64,000 nt of DNA from Streptomyces flavochromogenes. Lineage in GTDB: Bacteria; Actinomycetota; Actinomycetes; Streptomycetales; Streptomycetaceae. Every line of letters begins with the position of its first letter. Within the stretch, counting starts at the first letter, position 1. Position numbers and translations under genes: made by a program. The DNA is taken from assembly GCF_000717595.1 (NCBI RefSeq), contig NZ_JNZO01000017.1, positions 62,001 to 126,000 on the forward strand, read 5' to 3'. Positions 41,976 to 48,243 of the stretch are shown here, piece after piece. The notes under the pieces were generated by a model, which saw only the letters and a list, made by a program, of their open reading frames with translations, was not told where the DNA came from and made no database searches.

Positions 41976-43198
41976 CGGAGGGCTCCCTCGGGGGCGGTGC
42001 CCGGAGCGGCGCTCGGGGCAGGGGCGGCGGAACTCGTTCTCCCGGCAGGGGTGTTCACGGCGATGCGCTCGCGCCAGGTGACGCCGAGGACCTCGTCGAC
42101 CGTCTCGGCGACGGCGAAGCAGGTGTAGTAGCGCTGCATCGGGGAGACGGTGAGCAGCGGCAGCTGCTCGTAGAAGAGGTTCGTGAGGAGGCGGAAGGAG
42201 GCGAACCACGGGGACGGGGCCGAGGTCACGCCGGCCTCGCCGACCGTCCGGTGGAAGTCGCTGTCGGGCTGTTCGCCCTGCGGGACGACGGTGGTGGCGC
42301 CGGGCGGCCCCATCTCGGAGCGGTCGAGCCCCGCGGTGGCACCGTCGAGCAGGTCGAGGGTGAGGGTGCCGGCGGCGACCGCGCTCTCCAGTGCCCCGGC
42401 GCCGTAGGCGAGTCCGGTGCGCCAGGCGGCGGCGGTGGCGGAGACCTCGCCGCTCAGCCGCTGCTCGACGACCCGGCGGAGCACGGGCGCGTCCTTGGCG
42501 AGGCGCTGCTGGAAGACGGGGCGTACGTCCTTGGTGGGCGCGGCCCAGGCGAGGAATGCCTCGACGTGGGAGCGGGGTGAGAAGACCCCGTATCCGAGGC
42601 CGAGGGTGTGGGTGTCGGCGAGCGCGACGAAGGCCTCGGCGAGCCGGAGCGTGCCGGAGCCGGGCTCGCCGGCGAGGTCGTCGATCGTCCGCAGGAGCGC
42701 GGGGGTCAGGGCCCCGTGCACGACGGTACGGAAGCGGTCGAGGCGTGGGTCGCGGGCGGCGGCCGCGGCGGGTCCGCCGTCCCGGCCGCCGGGCTCGATC
42801 CGCTCGACGGCGCCGTGCTCGCGCAGCGGCAGATAGGGCGGCTGGACGGCTTCCAGGCGGCCGAACTCCCGGGCCTGGTCGAGGTAGGTCTCCTCGGTGA
42901 GCGCCCGGGGCGGGTCGAGCGGGCCGGCGTCCAGGGCCCGGGCGACGCCCTCCCAGTCGGGGCCGCCGCCCGGGACGCCGGTGGCGTCTCGGGCGAGGAT
43001 GTCGACGTGCGGTCCGTGGAGCCACCCGCGGCGCAGCTGGACGGCGGGAGCGCCCGCCTCGTTCAGCGCGCGGGCGACCGGTACGACGTACCGGGCGAGC
43101 CAGGCCGGTGTGACCGGCATCCGTGTGTGCAGCCGCACTCCCGTCAGGCCGTCGGAATCCGGCTTCACGGCAGTGCGCTCCAGCGCATCAACCCCCAT
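41972..43198 (-). CDS. Probable thiopeptide [4+2] pyridine synthase (TbtD/TclM-like)
   Basis: 408 aa. It is distantly related to the LanB elimination-domain fold but distinct from the 33001-33981 protein: VRLHTRMPVTPAWLARYVVP, then QLRRGWLHGPHVDIL in place of IRYWxxGPHLRLR. Near the end is FRLLTNLFYEQLPLLTVSPM followed by QRYYTCFAVAETVDEVLG, the sort of segment I associate with pyridine synthases. Expected role: join two dehydroalanines, release the leader and form the central pyridine. The alternative is a second elimination-type or scaffold protein. It is the first gene of the operon; the ATG at 43198 follows CGGAAGGTGCGAAAGC. Its promoter carries the shared cluster motif at 43308-43320. 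Confidence 0.65.
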   Translation of the reverse strand: MGVDALERTAVKPDSDGLTGVRLHTRMPVTPAWLARYVVPVARALNEAGAPAVQLRRGWLHGPHVDILARDATGVPGGGPDWEGVARALDAGPLDPPRALTEETYLDQAREFGRLEAVQPPYLPLREHGAVERIEPGGRDGGPAAAAARDPRLDRFRTVVHGALTPALLRTIDDLAGEPGSGTLRLAEAFVALADTHTLGLGYGVFSPRSHVEAFLAWAAPTKDVRPVFQQRLAKDAPVLRRVVEQRLSGEVSATAAAWRTGLAYGAGALESAVAAGTLTLDLLDGATAGLDRSEMGPPGATTVVPQGEQPDSDFHRTVGEAGVTSAPSPWFASFRLLTNLFYEQLPLLTVSPMQRYYTCFAVAETVDEVLGVTWRERIAVNTPAGRTSSAAPAPSAAPGTAPEGALR

Positions 43199-43260
43199 GC
43201 TTTCGCACCTTCCGAGAATTGGAGAAAAACGTCCTGGGCTTTCTTCTGCTTCCGGCCGCA

Positions 43261-43320
43261 ATCATGTGACGGAGAATTGCGGGGCGATAGGGGAAAGGGA
43301 CCCGCGCTGACATGTGTCAC
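43261..43320 (-). promoter_or_regulatory. Cluster promoter with shared motif, site 1 (thiopeptide operon)
   Basis: On the minus strand GTGACACATGTCA (43320-43308) begins exactly 54 bp before a CATGAT -10-like hexamer (43266-43261). No good -35 box is seen, as expected for activator dependence. The predicted transcript start leaves a ~55-nt leader before the 43198 ATG. The same arrangement is found at two other cluster promoters. Confidence 0.65.
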
Positions 43321-43432
43321 CCTTTCCGTGACGCTCGGGCCATGGCTTCGTTCGAGACGGGTCCGAGTCTGACTGGCTGAAAATAGACAACGCGGTCGGA
43401 TCATCGAGGAGCGTCGTTGTAAGGTCCGCGCC

Positions 43433-43996
43433 ATGACTACGGAAACCACCGACGCCGAGTGCCTGGCACTCACGCGTAATCTGCGCCGTCGCGGCGCGAT
43501 CGTCCTCGCCGTCTTCGCCCTCGTATGGGCCTTCGCGGGCGGTTCGGGAATAGCGGCGGTGCCCGTGTCCGTCGCGGTCGGCGTCGTCGCCGCCGTCGTG
43601 ACCGCCGGCGCGGTGGTGCTCGCCTTCCGGGGCACCGCGGGTCCGGTGACCCGTCTGGTCCGTCTGCCGGAGAAGTGGAACCGGGGGGTCGGCCTGGTCA
43701 ACACGGCCGAGCTGGTGGCGATCTTCGCGGTGATCGCCGCGTCGAACGCCTCGGGCCACCCCGAGTTCATCCCGGTCGGGATCTGCCTGGTCGTGGGCCT
43801 GCACTTCTTCCCGCTCGCCCGCCTCTTCGACCAGGGGCAGTACAAGTGGACCGCGATCTTCCTGACGGCGGTCGCCCTGGTCGGGCTCGTCGTCCTGGCG
43901 GCCGGCACCACTGCGGAAACGATCCGCACGGTGGTGGGCCTGGGCGCGGCGATCGTGCTGTGGGCCTCGTCCTTCCACGTGGCCCTGCGCGGCTGA
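43433..43996 (+). CDS. Six-helix membrane protein of unknown function, candidate immunity protein
   Basis: 187 aa with about six hydrophobic helices: RGAIVLAVFALVWAFAGGSG, VPVSVAVGVVAAVVTAGAVV, VGLVNTAELVAIFAVIAASN, PVGICLVVGLHFFPLARLF, WTAIFLTAVALVGLVVLAAG and TVVGLGAAIVLWASSFHVAL. I recognise no catalytic motif. It lies alone on the plus strand between the thiopeptide operon and the precursor genes, and is bounded by a long hairpin. Such a position makes a self-protection role plausible, but nothing in the sequence proves it. Confidence 0.8.
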   Translation: MTTETTDAECLALTRNLRRRGAIVLAVFALVWAFAGGSGIAAVPVSVAVGVVAAVVTAGAVVLAFRGTAGPVTRLVRLPEKWNRGVGLVNTAELVAIFAVIAASNASGHPEFIPVGICLVVGLHFFPLARLFDQGQYKWTAIFLTAVALVGLVVLAAGTTAETIRTVVGLGAAIVLWASSFHVALRG

Positions 43997-44065
43997 CGGC
44001 CCGCACTCCCCGGCAGCTCCTCGGAGCCGCCCGGACGCCGCCCGGGAACGGCTCGGCGACACCGC

Positions 44066-44123
44066 GACGCACGCGAGGATGCGCCACCCGGCCGGAGCCG
44101 GGCGGTCGCATCCTTCGTGCGTC
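44066..44123. terminator. Long hairpin between membrane protein gene and precursor genes
   Basis: An outer stem of 17 bp with a one-base bulge (44066-44083 with 44107-44123) encloses a second GC stem-like ACCCGGC-CGGA-GCCGGGC loop. It lies between convergent genes, ending 25 bp past the stop of the second precursor gene. Confidence 0.75.
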
Positions 44124-44147
44124 GTGCGTTCAGCCTCGGTTACTCGG

Positions 44148-44318
44148 TCAGCAGGCCGAGCAGGTGGAGGAGGACGACGACGAGGTGCCGATCGAGCCGC
44201 TGGAGGCACCCATCTCCGGGAGGGCCACGCCCTGGGCGACCTCGAGGGTCTCCAGCTCCGCGACGTCGAAGTTGTCGAAGGCCGCGTCGTCGCCGTTCTT
44301 GATGTCGTCGATGCTCAT
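44148..44318 (-). CDS. Thiopeptide-type precursor peptide 2
   Basis: 56 aa. The leader MSIDDIKNGDDAAFDNFDVA continues ELETLEVAQGVALPEMGA, and the core is SSGSIGTSSSSSSTCSAC, ending at the TGA. Acidic, Leu-containing leader sequence (FDVAELETLEVAQG) is what an ocin-ThiF partner binds. The leader end VALPEMGA resembles that recalled for lactazole precursor LazA (VALPENGA). The core is identical in protein sequence to precursor 1 but uses partly different Ser codons (run of TCG then TCC), so the pair is not a very recent duplication. AAAGGA precedes the ATG at 44318. It lies 36 bp after precursor 1 in the same transcript. Confidence 0.92.
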   Translation of the reverse strand: MSIDDIKNGDDAAFDNFDVAELETLEVAQGVALPEMGASSGSIGTSSSSSSTCSAC

Positions 44319-44354
44319 GGTGTGTTTCCTTTCAGCGTTTCGGTTGGGGGATGT

Positions 44355-44531
44355 TCAGCAGGCGGAGCAGGTGGAGGAGCTGGAGGACGAGGTGCCGATC
44401 GAGCCGCTGGAGGCACCCATCTCCGGGAGGGCCACGCCCTGGGCGACCTCGAGGGTCTCCAGCTCGTCGACGTCGAAGTTCTCGAACGCCTTGTCCGCGT
44501 CCTGGCCCTGCTTGATGTCGTCGATGCTCAT
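44355..44531 (-). CDS. Thiopeptide-type precursor peptide 1
   Basis: 58 aa. The leader MSIDDIKQGQDADKAFENFD differs from precursor 2 by two extra residues and several substitutions. The core SSGSIGTSSSSSSTCSAC is identical. With Ser1 at the leader junction and a Ser run at positions 8-13, the core offers the two dehydroalanines a pyridine synthase needs, many oxazole or Dha sites, and only two Cys (15 and 18). The exact leader/core boundary is inferred. GGAAAGGAATTCAG precedes the ATG at 44531. A promoter with the shared cluster motif lies ~50-110 bp upstream. Confidence 0.93.
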   Translation of the reverse strand: MSIDDIKQGQDADKAFENFDVDELETLEVAQGVALPEMGASSGSIGTSSSSSSTCSAC

Positions 44532-44581
44532 TCTGAATTCCTTTCCGAATTCTTCTCGGCAACCGTTCGGCTGCAACACCA

Positions 44582-44641
44582 ATAATGCTGACCGACCATC
44601 CCCCGCACCAGCCTTTCCGAGCTCCGCCTGACGTTTATCAC
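44582..44641 (-). promoter_or_regulatory. Cluster promoter with shared motif, site 2 (precursor genes)
   Basis: On the minus strand GTGATAAACGTCA (44641-44629) begins exactly 54 bp before CATTAT (44587-44582), a -10-like hexamer. The leader transcript would be about 45 nt. No convincing -35 is present. Of 13 motif positions, 10 match site 1. Confidence 0.65.
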
Positions 44642-44673
44642 GCCCGGAATAACCGGCGTCATGCCGGAAGGGC

Positions 44674-46212
44674 TCAGGGGTTCTCGGGAAGGGACCACTC
44701 GGGGCTGTTGAGCATGCGCCACCCTTCCCCCGGCTCACCTGCGACGGAGTCGTCCGGGCGCCGGCTGCCGAGCAGGAAGTCGCCCACCGAGGACTCCTGG
44801 AGGTAGTCCAGGCCGAGCACCCGCGCGGACATGTCGGCATCGCCGTTGCCCAGCGCGCACGGGGCGAGACCGAGGGCCGTCGCGACCAGGTACATCGTCT
44901 GGTAGAGCACGCCCGTGTGCCGGAGCGTGGTCGCGTAGGCGATGGCCCGGTACTTCCACGACATGCGCTGGAAGCGGGCCGTGACGGTGACGAGGACGTC
45001 GGGGCGCGCCTCCATGCCGGTGGCCCGCGAGGCCACGTGGAAGAGGGACTCGCGGTCGGCCTCCTCCTCGTTCCGCAGGACGAGCCGGTGGCCGACGGGG
45101 TCGTAGTAGTAGATGCCGGGTGCCAGCCCCTCGCAGCGCCGCACGGTGACGTACAGCTCCAGCTCGTACCCCTGGCCGCCGCTCGGGTAGGGGCGGGAGA
45201 CGACCTCGTCGCGGTCGCTGCCGGGCTCCGGTGTGTAGTGGGCGCGGACGCGGGCGACGCGGTAGAGGAACTCGCCGAGCTGGCGGGCGGTCATCTCCTG
45301 GTCGCCGTAGCCCCGGATGGACCGCCGGGTCTCGATCGCCGTGGTGAGGGAGGGGTCGTGTGCGGCGATCTCCTCCCGGGTGGGCCGGTGGAGCGGCACG
45401 GAGGGGCCCTCGGGGACGGGGCGTACGGCCGGCCGGGGCTCGACGGCGCCCCGGTGGGGGTAGACGGCGCCGAACACGTCGTCGTACCTGCCGGAGCGGA
45501 TGCGCGAGTGGAAGAGGAGGTCGTGGAAGTCCCACTGGCGCAGGACGGGTTCGCTGTCGGAGGCGAAGACCCCTTGCTCGTCGGCGAGTTCGGCGAATCC
45601 GGCGCCGACGAGATGACCGAGGACGTCGGCGGTGCCGGCCTCGTCGAGACCGGCGTCCGTGCCGAGGCGGGCGGGGGTGCCGGGCTCGCCGAGCGCGGCG
45701 GCCAGGGTCCGGGCGGCGGGGTCGGTGAGCACCGCCCGGAACTTGACCAGCGGCGACTCCAGGACGAGGGCGCCTTCGCGGCTGCGGCAGAAGGCGAAGC
45801 GGGAGAGACGTACGGTCGCGTCGGCGGGGACGAGGACCGGCACATGGGCGGCGTCGCGCGCCACCGGCTCCAGGCGGAGCAGCTCGCGGCTCCCGCCGCG
45901 GGCCAGGACGGCGTGGGCCACCAGGTGCCGGGCGCGGTCGAGGACCCGCTCGAACTGGACGCGCTCGGCGGGGCGAAGACCCTCGTACAACTCCTCGGCG
46001 GGCAGCGGCCCTTCGGCGAGCCGCTGCAGGGCGGTCCGGACGCCGTCCCGGACGGGGCGGAGGGCGAGCGTGGTGGCGGGCCCGGCGAGGGTGGCGACGT
46101 CGCCGTCCCCGGAGGCGAAGAGGACCCGCACGCCTCCGGTGAACGCCGGGACGGCGAGGGCGGGTTCGAGGGGGCGCGGGCCGGTGTCCGACGGTGTCTG
46201 CGTGGTCTGCAC
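44674..46212 (-). CDS. SagB-type dehydrogenase/nitroreductase, copy 2
   Basis: 512 aa. The N-terminal ~260 residues resemble the wHTH/ThiF-flanking part of SagB-type TOMM dehydrogenases. The C-terminal nitroreductase domain starts near ETRRSIRGYGDQEMTARQLG and contains SRPYPSGGQGYELELYVTVR and GVLYQTMYLVATALGLAPCA, typical FMN-binding elements. The GTG at 46212 is chosen because GGAGGCACC precedes it; an upstream frame from 46467 would cross the divergent promoter region. Two SagB-type enzymes in one cluster is unusual: one may oxidise azolines and the other act on the peptide or the aromatic unit. Confidence 0.87.
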   Translation of the reverse strand: MQTTQTPSDTGPRPLEPALAVPAFTGGVRVLFASGDGDVATLAGPATTLALRPVRDGVRTALQRLAEGPLPAEELYEGLRPAERVQFERVLDRARHLVAHAVLARGGSRELLRLEPVARDAAHVPVLVPADATVRLSRFAFCRSREGALVLESPLVKFRAVLTDPAARTLAAALGEPGTPARLGTDAGLDEAGTADVLGHLVGAGFAELADEQGVFASDSEPVLRQWDFHDLLFHSRIRSGRYDDVFGAVYPHRGAVEPRPAVRPVPEGPSVPLHRPTREEIAAHDPSLTTAIETRRSIRGYGDQEMTARQLGEFLYRVARVRAHYTPEPGSDRDEVVSRPYPSGGQGYELELYVTVRRCEGLAPGIYYYDPVGHRLVLRNEEEADRESLFHVASRATGMEARPDVLVTVTARFQRMSWKYRAIAYATTLRHTGVLYQTMYLVATALGLAPCALGNGDADMSARVLGLDYLQESSVGDFLLGSRRPDDSVAGEPGEGWRMLNSPEWSLPENP

Positions 46213-46453
46213 GGTGCCTCCGTGGGCGCGAGGATGACGGTCCGGCGCCGGGGCCGTGCGGCCCCGGAGGCCGGCGGACGGGAAGGCGCCGTACGCAGGG
46301 CAGACGCCGGGCACCACTCTCGCGCGGGGATTCGGCCCCCGATCGACGCCCGCCGTGATCGGTGACATTTCCCGGGCACTGCGTGACGGACGGCATTCCG
46401 CACCGTGACTCCCGTCATGCCGGAGTGCCTGATTCCCGTACCCACCGGCGGAA

Positions 46454-46467
46454 ATGACCGAGGTCAT
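46454..46467. promoter_or_regulatory. 14-bp perfect inverted repeat, candidate operator
   Basis: ATGACC-GA-GGTCAT lies 8 bp upstream of the site-3 motif in the divergent control region. It may bind a dimeric regulator. No second copy was noticed in the cluster. Confidence 0.4.
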
Positions 46468-46474
46468 CGATCGC

Positions 46475-46534
46475 GTGACACATGCAAGAGCCGGCGCGAA
46501 CCCGCTCGGAGTTCCGGCCGTTCGCGCCCATGCT
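46475..46534 (+). promoter_or_regulatory. Cluster promoter with shared motif, site 3 (oxidase/AHBA operon)
   Basis: GTGACACATGCAA (46475-46487) begins exactly 54 bp before CATGCT (46529-46534). The first ten bases equal site 1. It would drive the multicopper oxidase, ligase, GriI-like and GriH-like genes with a ~130-nt leader. Confidence 0.6.
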
Positions 46535-46671
46535 CGGAGAGCGAATTCATCACTGTTCCGAAGCGCCGCCCGAGGTACGGCCCGAAAGGCCGGCCGAAGC
46601 GCCGCCCGGACCGTCGCCCGACCACCGTCCGAACCACCGTTCCCGGAAAACCGTCACGTTAGGAATCCGCT

Positions 46672-48132
46672 GTGTTCTCTCGCCGCAACGCGATACGACT
46701 CGGACTCACCGCCGGTGCCGTCGGCGCTGTCGGCGCGGCCGGCGGGGTGTTCCAGAGCCTCACCTCCGGTACGCAGGCGGTGGCCGCCGAGCCGCCCGCC
46801 GGCCCGCCCGCGGTCACCCCGTTCACCGTGCCGCTGCCCCGGCCGCGGGTTCTCGCCCCGTACCGGCGGACCCGCTCGGCCGACTACTACGCGGTCACCA
46901 TGCGCAGGGCACGGGTCGAGATCCTGCCCGGGCTGCGGACCGAGGTCCTGACGTACAACGGCACCTTCCCCGGCCCCACCATCAGGGCCCGCAGCGGGCG
47001 CGCGGCCGTCGTGAAGCAGATCAACGCGCTCTCCGCACCGACCTCGGTCCATCTGCACGGCGGGAACAACCCGCAGGACCAGGACGGCGGGATGATGGAC
47101 CTGATCCAGCCGGGCCGGTCGAAGACCTACGTGTACGCCAACCGCCAGGTGGGCGCCACGCTGTGGACGCACGACCACGCCCACCACATGGAGTCCGAGC
47201 ACGTCTATCGGGGCCTTTCCGGGCTCTACCTCCTCGGCGACGAGGCCGAGGACGCGCTCGGACTGCCCTCGGGGCCGTACGAGGTGCCGCTGATCCTCCG
47301 GGACGCGCACTTCGACGCGGCGGGGCAGATGGTCTACACGATGGACGACGCCCTCAACCGCACGACCATCCTGGTCAACGGTGCCCCGTGGCCGTACATG
47401 AAGGTCAAGGCCCGCAAGTACCGCTTCCGGATGGTCAACTCCTGCAACCTGCGCATCTTCGTGATGGCGCTCTCCGACGGCAGCCCGATCATCCACGTCG
47501 GCTCGGACGGCGGGCTGCTGCCGGCGCCGGCGCCCTCGCCGGTGATCGTCCTCTCCCCCGGCGAACGGGCCGACTTCGTCGTCGACTTCTCGCGGTACGC
47601 GCCGGGCACCCAGGTCACCCTGGCGAACATGCTGGGTCCCGGGCCGACCGAGCTCGTCGGGCAGATCATGCGCTTCGACGTCGAGGAGAAGGTGACCGAC
47701 ACCAGCCGGGTGCCGGACGTCCTCACCACTCTGCCGCCGCTGCCCACGCCGACCGTGGAGCGGAGCTTCGAGCTGCGGATGGACGAGCCGGGCACGGGCC
47801 ACCTCGCGTACATCAACGAGAAGACCTTCGACCACGACCGGATCGACACCGAGATCGCCTGGGGCTCCACCGAGGTGTGGACGGTGAAGAACACCAGCAC
47901 GACCGTTCCGCACAACTTCCACACCCACCTGGTGCAGTTCCGGATCCTCGAAAGGGACGGAATGCCGGTCTATCCGGCGGAGGCCGGCCTCAAGGACACC
48001 GTCCTCCTCTTCCCGGGCCAGACCGCGAAACTGCAGCTGACCTTCGACACCCACCGCGGGGTCTTTCCCTATCACTGCCACATGATCGACCACAGCGCCA
48101 TGGGAATGATGGCGCAGATGCGCATCTCCTGA
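46672..48132 (+). CDS. Tat-exported multicopper oxidase
   Basis: 486 aa three-domain laccase/CotA/phenoxazinone-synthase-like oxidase. A Tat signal (FSRRNAIRLGLTAGAVGAVG) precedes the mature part. Copper ligands: HLHGG (His127, His129), WTHDHAHHM (His167, His169), PHNFHTHLVQF in the third domain, and YHCHMIDHSAMGMM with H468-C469-H470, His474 and Met479 as type-1 axial ligand. It should oxidise phenols or o-aminophenols using O2. Beside 3,4-AHBA genes the likely substrate is an o-aminophenol, giving a quinone imine, phenoxazinone or benzoxazole-type product. GTG start at 46672, preceded by TTAGGAATCCGCT. Confidence 0.92.
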   Translation: MFSRRNAIRLGLTAGAVGAVGAAGGVFQSLTSGTQAVAAEPPAGPPAVTPFTVPLPRPRVLAPYRRTRSADYYAVTMRRARVEILPGLRTEVLTYNGTFPGPTIRARSGRAAVVKQINALSAPTSVHLHGGNNPQDQDGGMMDLIQPGRSKTYVYANRQVGATLWTHDHAHHMESEHVYRGLSGLYLLGDEAEDALGLPSGPYEVPLILRDAHFDAAGQMVYTMDDALNRTTILVNGAPWPYMKVKARKYRFRMVNSCNLRIFVMALSDGSPIIHVGSDGGLLPAPAPSPVIVLSPGERADFVVDFSRYAPGTQVTLANMLGPGPTELVGQIMRFDVEEKVTDTSRVPDVLTTLPPLPTPTVERSFELRMDEPGTGHLAYINEKTFDHDRIDTEIAWGSTEVWTVKNTSTTVPHNFHTHLVQFRILERDGMPVYPAEAGLKDTVLLFPGQTAKLQLTFDTHRGVFPYHCHMIDHSAMGMMAQMRIS

Positions 48133-48136
48133 ATCC

Positions 48137-48217
48137 TTCCGCACCACCGCATGGTCCGCACCACGCATGGTCCGCACCACTGCATTCTCCGCACCCTTGC
48201 ATTCCCCACACCACTGA
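48137..48217 (+). repeat. Degenerate ~16-bp tandem repeats before the ligase gene
   Basis: About five units of the form TCCGCACCAC-GCATGG/ TGCATTC lie in the 111-bp gap between oxidase and ligase genes. The first three are nearly identical, later ones degenerate. They sit upstream of the GGAAAGGAGGAACC ribosome-binding site. Confidence 0.7.
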
Positions 48218-48243
48218 ACTCCTCGTTCCGGAAAGGAGGAACC

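Larger units (their letters stand above)
46213..46671. other. Divergent control region between SagB-type gene and multicopper oxidase
   Basis: 459 bases without a gene. It contains the shared motif promoter (46475-46534), a perfect inverted repeat ATGACC-GA-GGTCAT at 46454-46467 just upstream of it, and a half-match TGACATTT at 46363. A GCCGAAGCGCCGCCCG-type repeat around 46560-46615 is also visible. The SagB-type promoter must be here too but was not fixed. Confidence 0.55.

Noticed and set aside
33001..44531. Lanthipeptide (class I) interpretation of the cluster
   Set aside because: LanC-type cyclase is absent, the LanB protein is split, and YcaO, ocin-ThiF and SagB genes are present, which fits thiopeptide or azole-type peptides.
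46363..46375. TGACATTTCCCGG as a fourth copy of the cluster promoter motif for the second SagB-type gene
   Set aside because: Only the first half matches, and no CATNNT hexamer lies at the required 54-bp distance.
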